Source: Bacteroidota bacterium (GTDB taxonomy: Bacteria; Bacteroidota; Bacteroidia; Chitinophagales; Saprospiraceae). Taken from it: DNA of 64,000 nt. Below, one piece after another: positions 7,468 through 16,192 of this stretch. A model generated the notes under the pieces. That model worked only from the letters and a program-made list of their open reading frames with translations. It was not told the origin of the DNA and searched no databases. Location of the stretch: NCBI GenBank assembly GCA_963169325.1, contig CAUJEY010000233.1:20747-84746 (forward strand), in the 5' to 3' direction. The position numbers and the translations under genes were made by a program. The number at the start of each line of letters is the position of its first letter. Within the stretch, counting starts at the first letter, position 1.

Positions 7468-10230
7468 TCAGCGAATAATCGCAAGCTTGGTGAGGAATTG
7501 TTGCGCTTCCTCAGTATGGGCTTCGAGCAAATATATCCCGGAGGGCAGCTCTTGGGTATTGAGATCGAGTATGGTCGTTTCCGACACATTAATGCTGCGC
7601 ACGGCCTGACCGTGCAGGTTGCGCACAATCAATGCTCCGTTCATCGGCCGGTCGAATACGATACGGCACCGATCTTTAGCAGGATTGGGCGAAATTGCCG
7701 CATTCAATCTGTGGGCATTAGAGACGGCGCTGATACGTTCCTCGGAGAAACCGGGGCACATTTCCTCGTCGTCGTAGTCGAACTGCCCGATGGCTGCCCG
7801 GGCGAATACTACCCCAATACCACCCTCATGCCGGCATTGGTCCGCGATGGATAACAGGGTGTCGTAGTGCGCGGTGGTCCATTCTGTTTCTTCTGCATCC
7901 TGCAAGCGCTCTACAAAAATAGCCAGCACCTTCACCAGGTTTTGTTCCCATATATCTTCGGTTATGATATAACCCAGGTCCAAGGCTAGTTGGTCGGCCC
8001 GGTCGGCCACGTCGGACAAGTACTCGTCCGCAAGGTCTTCATTGTCTTCCTGAAGGCCGGCGAGGTCCTCGTACAACGCGGTGAGGACAAGAGCGATACC
8101 CTCTTGTAATGTATCGGCCGCGGTCTCCATTGCGGCTACCTTTACGGCAACCGTATCGAGCTTGTGGCCGATAGCAGTCGTATTTGCAACCCAATCGGAT
8201 TCAAAGCCTGTCGTCAGCCGGGGGATGGCGGCCCAGTCTTTCATCGCCCGGTATATTTTACCGATATTGGTCGTATCATTTTCGCCGTAAAAGTCGGACT
8301 CCGGGGTGGAGCCGCCAAGGAGGCCGGGGTTGTTGTCCAGTGTACCGAAAGCCCGCAGGGCTGCTTCCCACTCCGAGGCAGGATAACTTTTGTACGCCTC
8401 GAACTCTTCGTCGATTATCATCGCGTCGGAGACCGAAGGCGGAAGCGGGAGCGTCCGGTAGCAGTGCAGAATATTGCTCTCCTGACCGCCAGAGTATACA
8501 AACCAGTCGTCTGTCGGAAGCCTCGGATCGGCCCAAAATGTCGAGCTCGGGTTGGACGAATTGATCCAAAATTTGGACATCAAAATCAACCCTTGCCCCG
8601 GATTGCCATCGAAATGCGCTTCAGCCACGCCGCCGCCGGGCAGGCTTCCGAGCCATTTGTTTTCGTGCTCGAATTGTGCTCCGATGATGGCGCCTGGCCA
8701 CAGGTTCAGGCCGGTCAGGTTGTCCTCCATGGTATTGTGACGAAAGGTGGTTTGGTCGCAGGCGGGCCCCTGAAAACGGAAGCCTTGGTTAAAGCCCTCG
8801 CTGTGGTTGCAAGCAATGAGATTGTTGCCGGACTCCCACGCGTCAATACCCCGGTAATTGGAATCTTCTTCAACGGAAGGCCCAAAGTTGCCGTAAAACA
8901 AGTTGTTGCGTATTTCGTTTTCAGGCGCCACATTAAGCCATATTCCCCTGTATTCACGCCTTTCATCAGTGTCGAAATTCTGGTAAAAATTGTTATATTC
9001 TATTTCCAGATTGGAAGAATTGGTAAGGGTTATTCCCCTGTTATCGTAAAATTCACCAGGAGAAGTGGTGTTGATTTTTTCCTCATCATAAAAATAGTTG
9101 CCCGTAATTCCTGCCGTGGTATTCGTGCCGATAATCTGGTTTTCTGCCCAGCGGATTCCGCTTGTTGTAAAACTTAAATCATTGTTGTCGAAGAACTTGT
9201 TATCTTCAATTTCTACACCCAGAAATGTCGATTGGACAACTTCTATTGCAGCAAAGGAGTAATCTTCAAACCGGTTGTTCGACAACACCAAACGGGAAGG
9301 CAGGTTGCTTTCCCCTATCCTGATCATAGCGCGGTCAACGGTGGTTAGGAAATTGGCATTTTCGATTCTAAGGTTGTAGTTTCGGGCATCCACGCCTAAC
9401 CGGTAGTTTTCAATAAACGGCGGGTCTGTCTCATCATTTCCCAGACCGAATATATTGGCGGTATGAACCCCTCCTATACCTCTCAACATAATTCCCGTTC
9501 CCAGCGGTCGATCCGAAAATTTTGAGTTGTGCACGTCTATACCGGAATTGGTGGCAGAAATTCCGAAATAGTTGATGAATTGATTCGGATCGCCAGAGCC
9601 GGACGGGTTGCCAATAGTGATATGGGGAACATTGTTTAATACAATTGCCGCCCGGGTATTAACTCCAAAACAAGGCGTAATGCTGTAATTGTTGCCATCG
9701 AAGGTATTATGCGCGATACCTCTTCCTAAAAGGTTCACGTTGCCGAAGGCCTGGATACATTTGCCGTTGTCAATAAAATTATTGAGTATGATCTCAGCAT
9801 CGGAACCTGAACTCAGGATAATTCCTTCGCATGCCTGAGCCATTTCACTGTTTTTCATACGAAGTGTGCCGTTGGCGAAAACCTGTATGCCGGTCCAGGG
9901 ATCAGCGCAACCGAACATATTAACTCCGTCAAAAACGACTTCTTTGCGAATGCTCAGCTGGGTACCCGGCAGCATAAATATCTGAGAACCCGGCGCAAAA
10001 ATATATGGTTGAGGATCGGTTGGATCGTTAAAGTTTATCTCGTCTTCCACGATAATGTATTGAATCTCACCGGGAGCGTGATCATAGTCCTCCAGGTCGC
10101 CGGCGTCTATCAATTCGTCCAACGTTCGGCCATTTGACTTGATACATTTGTAGGGTGGTGTTGGGTATAAAGAGCAATCACAAGTCTGCCCATATAGGTG
10201 GGGTGCGAAAAAAGCGCTAAACAAGATCAT
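7468..10230 (-). CDS. Secreted parallel beta-helix protein with type IX sorting domain
   Basis: This 920-residue exported protein has residues of about 90-540 rich in N-x-F/N-x-I turns (for example HNTFDGNNYSI, NNRFEDYSF, YNNFYQNFD), the pattern of right-handed parallel beta-helix (pectate-lyase-like) repeats. A helical acidic region (about 690-830) follows, then the sorting domain (AAISPNPAKDRCRIVFDR ... GIYLLEAHTE). The signal peptide seems cut short at its N-terminus: the ATG at 10230 lies in the middle of a hydrophobic run whose in-frame upstream codons (K-N-Q-I-L-I-F) continue it. No upstream ATG exists before a stop, so a CTG or ATT start, or an error at the nearby G10 run, is possible. 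Probably an adhesin or polysaccharide-binding surface protein; no catalytic residues recognised. Confidence 0.82.
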   Translation of the reverse strand: MILFSAFFAPHLYGQTCDCSLYPTPPYKCIKSNGRTLDELIDAGDLEDYDHAPGEIQYIIVEDEINFNDPTDPQPYIFAPGSQIFMLPGTQLSIRKEVVFDGVNMFGCADPWTGIQVFANGTLRMKNSEMAQACEGIILSSGSDAEIILNNFIDNGKCIQAFGNVNLLGRGIAHNTFDGNNYSITPCFGVNTRAAIVLNNVPHITIGNPSGSGDPNQFINYFGISATNSGIDVHNSKFSDRPLGTGIMLRGIGGVHTANIFGLGNDETDPPFIENYRLGVDARNYNLRIENANFLTTVDRAMIRIGESNLPSRLVLSNNRFEDYSFAAIEVVQSTFLGVEIEDNKFFDNNDLSFTTSGIRWAENQIIGTNTTAGITGNYFYDEEKINTTSPGEFYDNRGITLTNSSNLEIEYNNFYQNFDTDERREYRGIWLNVAPENEIRNNLFYGNFGPSVEEDSNYRGIDAWESGNNLIACNHSEGFNQGFRFQGPACDQTTFRHNTMEDNLTGLNLWPGAIIGAQFEHENKWLGSLPGGGVAEAHFDGNPGQGLILMSKFWINSSNPSSTFWADPRLPTDDWFVYSGGQESNILHCYRTLPLPPSVSDAMIIDEEFEAYKSYPASEWEAALRAFGTLDNNPGLLGGSTPESDFYGENDTTNIGKIYRAMKDWAAIPRLTTGFESDWVANTTAIGHKLDTVAVKVAAMETAADTLQEGIALVLTALYEDLAGLQEDNEDLADEYLSDVADRADQLALDLGYIITEDIWEQNLVKVLAIFVERLQDAEETEWTTAHYDTLLSIADQCRHEGGIGVVFARAAIGQFDYDDEEMCPGFSEERISAVSNAHRLNAAISPNPAKDRCRIVFDRPMNGALIVRNLHGQAVRSINVSETTILDLNTQELPSGIYLLEAHTEEAQQFLTKLAIIR

Positions 10231-10663
10231 GAATATGAGTATTTGGTTTTTCAGATTAGCCAGGGGTGGTTTTATCCCCCCCCCCGATAGATCCGGAATG
10301 GCAAACTACATTTAGGCTTCTGTGGTCAGCATGCGTACGGAAGGGCGTCAATGTCGCAACGTGGTGCATGCAATTTTGTTTTACATTCTTTTTCATGTAA
10401 AAGAGGTTTAAAGTAAAGAAAAATGTGTCAATCCTGCCGAATAACCGGCAGGGAATTAACTCCCATGAAAAACAATACGGATTACCGAAAGGGGATTATC
10501 GGGCGAAAAACCGCCCGGGTCGGCTATGTGCGCACATAATGAGCCGAATGATGTGCAAGATAGGGAAATAGCCTGATAGAAACAAGAGCGGCAGGCAAGA
10601 ATTAACACAAGCGCGACTGTTTGAAACGGAGATCAAATAGTTTATAAGCGCGTCCCGCAAATT
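10231..10663. other. 433-nt intergenic region with C10 tract and two small hairpins
   Basis: No gene is visible here. It holds a run of ten C at 10276-10285 (G10 on the coding strand of the beta-helix gene, 45 nt before its ATG). It also holds two 6-7 bp GC stems with six-base loops: CCTGCCG/CGGCAGG at 10433-10452 and CGGGCG/CGCCCG at 10500-10517. Neither has a T tract, so they are weak terminator candidates for mpgP. Confidence 0.6.
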
Positions 10664-11500
10664 TTATATACTTTCCGTTGCTATCAAAAGTTGTACCACC
10701 AACGAAAAACCCGCCGGGCCCACGCCTTCCACTCGACTCATACCCGGAATATCCATATCAGCCCAGGATTTGTCCGGGCGTTGCACCAGAAACGGCAAAT
10801 CTACCACCTCCAGCATCGGCGCATCGTTGGGGCTATCCCCTATCGCTGCAAAAAGCGGGGTTTGCGGTGATGTTTTACAAAAAATATCCATCATCCATCG
10901 AGCGGCTTTGCCTTTGTTTACATCGGCCGACTGTGCGGTGTAAAACCGCCCGCCCCGGCTGAGTACGAACCCTTGTGGTTTTAATATCGCATGTAGCGCA
11001 TCCACCCGGTCCTGGTTCAGTGGAGTCAGTAGGGTTTCTGTGAACCAACGCGTCCGGGCGCGTTGAAGCGCCGCCCCGGCAAGGCCGGTTGCGGCGGAGA
11101 GTTCGGCGTCGGAAGTGTCGGCAAACCCTTTTATCCCCTCCATTTGTGCCAGCACAGCGCGCAGGACCCGGGCATCGGCATGCGCGAAAACGACAATATC
11201 GTAGCCGTTTTCGCACCTGGAGGCGCTGTACGGCCGTTCCGAAAAAAAGCCGGCGGGGATAGCCGCGGCACTGCCATTTTCGAAAATAAACGGTTGGTTT
11301 ATCCCAAGCAAACGTTGCAAATGGACCTGCTCTGCAAATGTTTTGGAAGAACAAAACACGAGCGGTATCCGGCGCGCAGCCAGGGTTTGTATAGCCGCTT
11401 CGCTTTCGCGCGTTTCGTAGTTATAGTGATCGATCAGCGTGCCGTCGAGATCGGTGAAAATGACAAGCGGCCGGTCGGCCGGAAGGGCTGAGTGGATCAT
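10664..11500 (-). CDS. mpgP: Mannosyl-3-phosphoglycerate phosphatase (HAD family)
   Basis: This 278-residue HAD-type phosphatase most likely removes phosphate from mannosyl-3-phosphoglycerate to give the osmolyte mannosylglycerate. The nucleophile motif is FTDLDGTL (Asp17, Asp19). The segment PLVFCSSKTFAEQ is the motif II region typical of the MpgP/Cof-type subfamily. The late motif AIGDSPNDAPML carries the metal-binding aspartates. The ATG at 11500 overlaps the stop of the synthase gene as ATGA, so translation is coupled and the start is secure; the longer frame starting at 11530 lies inside the synthase gene. The neighbour encodes the matching synthase, which makes the substrate assignment strong. 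Glucosyl-3-phosphoglycerate is the main alternative substrate. Confidence 0.88.
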   Translation of the reverse strand: MIHSALPADRPLVIFTDLDGTLIDHYNYETRESEAAIQTLAARRIPLVFCSSKTFAEQVHLQRLLGINQPFIFENGSAAAIPAGFFSERPYSASRCENGYDIVVFAHADARVLRAVLAQMEGIKGFADTSDAELSAATGLAGAALQRARTRWFTETLLTPLNQDRVDALHAILKPQGFVLSRGGRFYTAQSADVNKGKAARWMMDIFCKTSPQTPLFAAIGDSPNDAPMLEVVDLPFLVQRPDKSWADMDIPGMSRVEGVGPAGFSLVVQLLIATESI

Positions 11501-12693
11501 ACCGGTTTGTAGTTGCCGTATTGGGCCCAATCTATTTTACGGACGGCGGCATCAAAGTGAAGGGTGGAAAGCACCGGATACTGCCGGAGTTTTATGGGTT
11601 CCCCGTTTTTACGAACGATTTTTAAACGGCGCAATTCGCTGGAAATGTCTTTTTTCAAGGTGGCAGGGCAGATGCCTGAGTGCCAGAGGACGGAGAGCGA
11701 GTATTCGACCATTTCCTTGATATGTTCGTCGCCTTTGGCCACTTCGTGCAAGTGCGGGTTGCGCGATTCGATCTGAAAAACTTCTACTCCACGCTTCATG
11801 ATTTCCGGGAAAGGGCTGGGGAGTACGCCGCCGAACTTTTCCATCAGACTCACGAACTGGTACGTTTCCACCGAAAACCCGGTAGAATAGTCGAGCGCCA
11901 GCGCCAGGGGCATGGAAAGGGCATGCTCGCCGGCATTTCCTGTTCGCAACAACTCGGTTTCATAGCCGGTGAAATGGCTGAGAAACTGGTTGAGGTACTG
12001 ATTGGTGATACGCGACACCCGCCCCCATTTGGTAAAAAAAAGTTCGGCGTCTACAATTTTGGGTTTGCTGTGCCACTGTATGCGCACCATAGAATAGGGG
12101 GATTTGCCTTGGGAAAGCCCTGCTGAAAAAATGCGCACATACTCGAATACGGCTCCGGGAAAATAATTATCCGAATCGATAAAGCCCACGTATTTTTTGC
12201 CCGCCAGTTTAGCCAGCACAATACCGGCCAACATGCCCTCGGCTTTTCCATGCCGCACCAGTCCGTCGTCGTCCAACAGGTGCAGATAACCGCCGTCTTT
12301 AAAAATACGGGCGAGTTCGGGCGACCGCTGATGCGCGATGAGGTACTTTTTTTTTGCATGGCGACAAAAAGTATCCACCATGTTCTGCTCCATTCGAAAC
12401 CGGTCGATCGGTTCGCTTTTACTGTTGGAAAGAACGATGGGCAGGCAGGCGTGCGGGATGCCGCACAAAACGCCTTCCAGCAGTCGCAAGCGCTCGTCTT
12501 TCACCGGAATAACGATCGCCATATCTTTTTCAATTTCGTGCAGCCGTTCGTAGGAAATTTGCTGAATCACGTGAAAAGGATTGTCGAACTCCGAATCGAC
12601 ACCGTAGCCGCCGTCGAGTTCATAAATTTTTTGAACCTGGTAAAATAAATTGGCGCCGAAACGTTCGGCATTGGTTGGTATTTCAAGTCGCAT
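11497..12693 (-). CDS. mpgS: Mannosyl-3-phosphoglycerate synthase (GT55)
   Basis: This 398-residue glycosyltransferase transfers mannose from GDP-mannose to 3-phosphoglycerate. The N-terminus MRLEIPTNAERFGA, the nucleotide-binding stretch AIVIPVKDERLRLLEGVL (59-76), HGKAEGM (149-154) and the metal-binding DSD (Asp173-Ser-Asp175, in GFIDSDNYFPGAV) are all hallmarks of the GT55 synthase, and the length is normal. It is the first gene of a two-gene operon with mpgP, overlapping it by four bases, and is divergent from a putative mannosylglycerate hydrolase. The operon therefore makes a compatible solute best known from thermophiles (Thermus, Rhodothermus) and some marine bacteria. Regulation may involve the nested palindromes in its leader at 12715-12748. 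Confidence 0.9.
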   Translation of the reverse strand: MRLEIPTNAERFGANLFYQVQKIYELDGGYGVDSEFDNPFHVIQQISYERLHEIEKDMAIVIPVKDERLRLLEGVLCGIPHACLPIVLSNSKSEPIDRFRMEQNMVDTFCRHAKKKYLIAHQRSPELARIFKDGGYLHLLDDDGLVRHGKAEGMLAGIVLAKLAGKKYVGFIDSDNYFPGAVFEYVRIFSAGLSQGKSPYSMVRIQWHSKPKIVDAELFFTKWGRVSRITNQYLNQFLSHFTGYETELLRTGNAGEHALSMPLALALDYSTGFSVETYQFVSLMEKFGGVLPSPFPEIMKRGVEVFQIESRNPHLHEVAKGDEHIKEMVEYSLSVLWHSGICPATLKKDISSELRRLKIVRKNGEPIKLRQYPVLSTLHFDAAVRKIDWAQYGNYKPV

Positions 12694-12714
12694 AATTTTT
12701 GTGTTTAGGAAAAT

Positions 12715-12748
12715 CCGGAAAAACGAAACGTTTCATTCAAACTTCCGG
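12715..12748. promoter_or_regulatory. Nested palindrome in mpgS/mgH intergenic region
   Basis: CCGGAA (12715-12720) and TTCCGG (12743-12748) enclose the perfect 10-bp palindrome GAAACGTTTC (12725-12734). The site lies 22-55 nt upstream of mpgS in the 168-nt divergent region and could be an operator or a leader hairpin. No confident -7 box was found for either gene. Confidence 0.35.
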
Positions 12749-12861
12749 CGTCCGGTGCGTGGCTACAGGTAAAACAAATGGAATAGAATAGCAGTTTAAA
12801 TAATCCTAATTAGCGCGAAGATAGCAAATCCGGAGTTAAAACCGGTAAAACGCGGGATCAA

Positions 12862-14277
12862 ATGGTCGCTTCGCAAATAAATAATCTACTGAATCACCCA
12901 CAACCGCTTCATACATCTATGAATGATTTACCGCCACACTTCGATTCCGCTGCAACCTCGAACATGGTTGCGGCGGCCAAAAATGTTTTAAAAAGCAACA
13001 TCCTCGGCGCCTTTACCAAACCGGCGCCGAGTTTGTATCCCCACCAGTGGAACTGGGATGCCGGGTTTATTGCGCTCGGTTATGCCCGCTCCGATTTCCG
13101 CCAGGCCTGTTCCGAAATGACCGCACTTTTTCGCGGCCAATGGGCCCACGGGATGGTTCCGCAGATTGTTTTTTCCGTTAAAAACGTGGGCAAATACTTT
13201 CCGGGTTATTTTTTCTGGGATACGCGCGACGTACCGCTTAAACCCCGGAATACGCGCACCTCGGGCATATCCATGCCGCCCGTACACGGATTTGTTCTGA
13301 ACCGCCTGCTACAGCTCACGCCCGACCAAAAGGCATACCGGCCGTTTTTCCGGCGTATGTTCGACCGCGTTTTGTTGCTCCATCAATACTATTACCAATT
13401 CCGCGACCCCGACCGCGAAGGGCTGGCCTTTATTTGCCATCCCTGGGAATCCGGCATGGACAACCTGCCCACTTGGGAAGAAGTATTTTCGCAGATACAT
13501 TTTAACGATTCTGAGGTGCCGCCTTATGAGCGCCGGGACCTGGAACACGTGGACGCTTTATACCGCCCGCGTCAGCAAAGCTACGACCGCTATATTTACT
13601 TGGTCAACCGGATGCGGCAACAACGTTATCAGGAGCCTGAAATGTGGGACGACTTTCCGTTCCAGGTGCAGGAGCCGATGTTCAACGCCATACTCAGTCA
13701 CAGCAATGAAGCGCTGCTTGAAATTGGCGCCTGGCTTCGGCGCGACACCGGCCAACTCCGCGAGTGGCATACGCAAACGAACCGGGCCATCAACGACAAA
13801 CTCTGGTCGGAAAGCCGGGGCATTTATGTTTCTTACGACCGGGTGCAGCGCCGGCAAATTCCGCTCACCACGGCAGGCGGATTGATCCCGCTACTCTGCA
13901 GCGCGCCCGATGCGGCCCAAACGGCCCGCATGGTCGCGTTGCTGCAAAGCCCGGTTTTTGCGGGCGAACCGGAACATCCCGCCTGGCTGTGCGCTTCCAC
14001 AGCGCTTAACGAACCGGGCTTCGACCCGCACCGGTATTGGCGGGGCCCGGTTTGGATCAATATGAACTGGATGTTGTACCACGGATTGCGCCGTTACGGG
14101 CATCATCCGCTTGCAGAACGGATTCGCGCGGATTCGCTCGAACTGGTACGCAAATACGGTTTCTGGGAATATTTCAACCCCTGGAAGAATTTGCCGGAAG
14201 GCGAAACCAAAGGCGGATACGGCTCCAACCAGTTTTCATGGACGGCGGCATTGACGCTGGATTGGTTGGAAAGGTAA
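12862..14277 (+). CDS. Mannosylglycerate hydrolase-like (GH63-type) enzyme
   Basis: This 471-residue protein has an (alpha/alpha)6-barrel pattern related to GH63 glucosidases and the bacterial mannosylglycerate hydrolases. Motifs include YPHQWNWDAGFIALGYA near residue 55, FFWDTRDVP, CHPWESGMDNLPTW with a candidate catalytic Asp, RYWRGPVWINMNWML and the C-terminal GGYGSNQFSWTAAL. Its position divergent from mpgS-mpgP argues that its substrate is mannosylglycerate, cleaved to mannose and glycerate when osmotic stress ends. The alternative is a trehalase or other glycosidase. There is no signal peptide, so it is cytoplasmic. The start is uncertain: the ATG at 12919 (MNDLPPHFD) would drop 19 residues that look unlike the domain. 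Confidence 0.8.
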   Translation: MVASQINNLLNHPQPLHTSMNDLPPHFDSAATSNMVAAAKNVLKSNILGAFTKPAPSLYPHQWNWDAGFIALGYARSDFRQACSEMTALFRGQWAHGMVPQIVFSVKNVGKYFPGYFFWDTRDVPLKPRNTRTSGISMPPVHGFVLNRLLQLTPDQKAYRPFFRRMFDRVLLLHQYYYQFRDPDREGLAFICHPWESGMDNLPTWEEVFSQIHFNDSEVPPYERRDLEHVDALYRPRQQSYDRYIYLVNRMRQQRYQEPEMWDDFPFQVQEPMFNAILSHSNEALLEIGAWLRRDTGQLREWHTQTNRAINDKLWSESRGIYVSYDRVQRRQIPLTTAGGLIPLLCSAPDAAQTARMVALLQSPVFAGEPEHPAWLCASTALNEPGFDPHRYWRGPVWINMNWMLYHGLRRYGHHPLAERIRADSLELVRKYGFWEYFNPWKNLPEGETKGGYGSNQFSWTAALTLDWLER

Positions 14278-14306
14278 AAGTGGAGCCGGACTCCATTTAT
14301 TTCCCG

Positions 14307-14314
14307 CATCTTTG
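14307..14314 (+). promoter_or_regulatory. -7 promoter box of GNAT-nitrilase gene
   Basis: CATCTTTG matches TAnnTTTG at seven of eight positions and ends six bases before the ATG at 14321, another near-leaderless arrangement. A TTG within this box is not used as a start here. Confidence 0.4.
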
Positions 14315-14320
14315 CAGGAT

Positions 14321-15898
14321 ATGGATATTGTAAAAATACGCCCGCTTAGCATCGACGACTACGCCGGCTTGAAAACCTGCATGGTTCGCGCTTACGCGCA
14401 AATGCCGGAGGCTTTTTGGAAAGAACCTCAGATCAAACGCCTGCTCGATATTTTCCCGGAAGGGCAACTTGTTGTGACGCTCAACGATCAAATCGTCGGT
14501 TGTGCCTTGTCGATTATCGTCCGGTACGACCGTTTTGGCGACAACCACACCTACCGGGAAATCACCGGCAATTTCACCTTCACTACCCACGATGCGGCAG
14601 GCGATACCCTGTACGGCATCGACGTGTTTGTTGACCCCGATTTTCGGGGCCGCCGCCTGGGCCGCCGCCTGTATGATGCCCGCAAAGAGCTGTGTGAGCA
14701 CCTCAATTTGTCGGGCATCGTTTTCGGCGGGCGTATCCCGAAATATCACGAACACGCGCACGAACTCTCGCCGCGCGCCTACATCGAAAAGGTAAAAAAT
14801 AAAGAACTGCAAGACCCCACACTCGATTTTCAACTCTCCAACGACTTCCACGTGCGCAAGGTGTTGCGGGGTTATCTCTTGGGTGATGAAGAATCCAAAG
14901 AGTTTGCCACCTTGCTTCGTTGGGATAATATCTACTACACGCCCGTCACATCCAATACAGAGAGCGCTTCTAAATCCGTGGTGCGGCTCGGCCTGGTGCA
15001 GTGGCAGATGCGCTCTTACCGCACCTTGGAGGAGTTGTTTGAGCAAATGGAATATTTTGTGGATGCCGTGTCGGGTTACCGCAGCGATTTTGCCCTGTTC
15101 CCCGAGTTTTTCAATGCCCCGCTCATGGCCCAATACAATAGCCTGCCGGAAGGTGAAGCGATCCGGGCTTTAGCCGAATATACCGAGGCTATTCGCGATA
15201 AATTTGCCGAACTCGCTTTGGGCTACAACATCAACATTATCAGCGGGAGTATGCCTTTGTTGCGCAACAACCAACTCTACAACGTCGGTTACCTGTGCCG
15301 GCGCGACGGGAGTATCGACGAATATGAAAAACTGCACGTCACCCCGGATGAAGTCAAATGCTGGGGATTAAAAGGCGGGAACAAACTGCGCACCTTTGAC
15401 ACCGATTGTGGAAGAATTGGTATTTTGATCTGTTACGATGTGGAGTTTCCGGAGTTGTCGCGACTGTTGGCCGCAGAAGGAATGAACATCCTCTTCGTAC
15501 CCTTCCTGACTGACACACAAAACGGTTTTTCCAGAGTGCAACTATGCGCACGGGCCCGGGCGATAGAAAATGAGTGTTTTGTAGCCATCGCCGGCAGCGT
15601 CGGCAACCTGCCCAAAGTGCATAACATGGATATGCAATACGCACAAAGCGCCGTGTTTACGCCCTGCGATTTTGCTTTCCCGGTCAACGGGATCAAAGCG
15701 GAGGCCACTCCCAATACGGAGATGCTGGTTGTGGCCGACGTAGACCTCGAACTGCTGCACGATCTGCGGCATTCGGGCAGTGTGCGCAACATGAAAGACC
15801 GGCGGACCGATTTGTACAGCATTGATTTTCAACAGGAAGGCGAGGATAAAACGAAAAAACGTGTCCATTTTCCGATTTTAGACGACAATATGGCCTGA
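14321..15898 (+). CDS. GNAT acetyltransferase / carbon-nitrogen hydrolase fusion
   Basis: This 525-residue two-domain protein resembles the Bacillus YhcX type. Residues of about 1-200 form a GNAT N-acetyltransferase domain with the acetyl-CoA loop VDPDFRGRRLGRRLYDAR. Residues of about 220-510 form a nitrilase-superfamily amidase with the Glu-Lys-Cys triad: Glu262 in FPEFF, Lys337 in YEKLHV and Cys371 in LICYDVEFPE. The pairing suggests that one domain acylates an amine and the other cleaves an amide, but the substrate is unknown in the family. The ATG at 14321 sits six bases after a near-perfect -7 box. It follows the mannosylglycerate hydrolase gene by 43 nt, which may be incidental. Cytoplasmic; no signal peptide or membrane segment. 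Confidence 0.9.
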   Translation: MDIVKIRPLSIDDYAGLKTCMVRAYAQMPEAFWKEPQIKRLLDIFPEGQLVVTLNDQIVGCALSIIVRYDRFGDNHTYREITGNFTFTTHDAAGDTLYGIDVFVDPDFRGRRLGRRLYDARKELCEHLNLSGIVFGGRIPKYHEHAHELSPRAYIEKVKNKELQDPTLDFQLSNDFHVRKVLRGYLLGDEESKEFATLLRWDNIYYTPVTSNTESASKSVVRLGLVQWQMRSYRTLEELFEQMEYFVDAVSGYRSDFALFPEFFNAPLMAQYNSLPEGEAIRALAEYTEAIRDKFAELALGYNINIISGSMPLLRNNQLYNVGYLCRRDGSIDEYEKLHVTPDEVKCWGLKGGNKLRTFDTDCGRIGILICYDVEFPELSRLLAAEGMNILFVPFLTDTQNGFSRVQLCARARAIENECFVAIAGSVGNLPKVHNMDMQYAQSAVFTPCDFAFPVNGIKAEATPNTEMLVVADVDLELLHDLRHSGSVRNMKDRRTDLYSIDFQQEGEDKTKKRVHFPILDDNMA

Positions 15899-16018
15899 CA
15901 GGCCGGGGTGGGGCAGTTACTTTTTTGGCATTGTTCTTGAATTATCACCTGCAACCACCCTTAAACCTTGAGCAAAACAATCTTCCATCCAATTCACCAT
16001 TCTAAAATTGCTTAAGGT

Positions 16019-16120
16019 ATGATTATCCTCTATTTGGCACTGGGCTTGTTCCTGGTCGGCGGCAGCCTCATTACCCTGACGAATGCGGCGTCCAAACGCG
16101 ATGCCGGCCCGCGTCAGTAA
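16019..16120 (+). CDS. 33-residue single-pass membrane protein
   Basis: An ATG preceded by TTAAGG (weak ribosome-binding character) opens a 33-codon frame ending in TAA. The product begins MIILYLALGLFLVGGSLITL, a classic hydrophobic helix, and ends in a short polar tail with Lys, Arg and Asp (SKRDAGPRQ). The strong hydrophobic-then-basic layout is unlikely by chance and fits a small inner-membrane protein. It lies alone in the 294-nt gap between the GNAT-nitrilase and the thioredoxin-like lipoprotein genes, on the same strand as both. Function unknown; expression is not proven by sequence. Confidence 0.5.
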   Translation: MIILYLALGLFLVGGSLITLTNAASKRDAGPRQ

Positions 16121-16178
16121 TGTTCGTCATCGATAAACCTTTGTGTTGTCGCACCGTTTCATATCGCGCAAACTACAT

Positions 16179-16186
16179 TAGTTTTG
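16179..16186 (+). promoter_or_regulatory. -7 promoter box of thioredoxin-like lipoprotein gene
   Basis: TAGTTTTG is an exact TAnnTTTG match ending six bases before the ATG at 16193 (twelve before the second ATG at 16199). The in-frame TTG inside this box is therefore promoter, not start codon. Confidence 0.55.
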
Positions 16187-16192
16187 CGCGAT

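Noticed and set aside
16184..16192. TTG start for the thioredoxin lipoprotein
   Set aside because: The TTG is part of a perfect TAnnTTTG promoter box, so the ATG at 16193 or 16199 is used.
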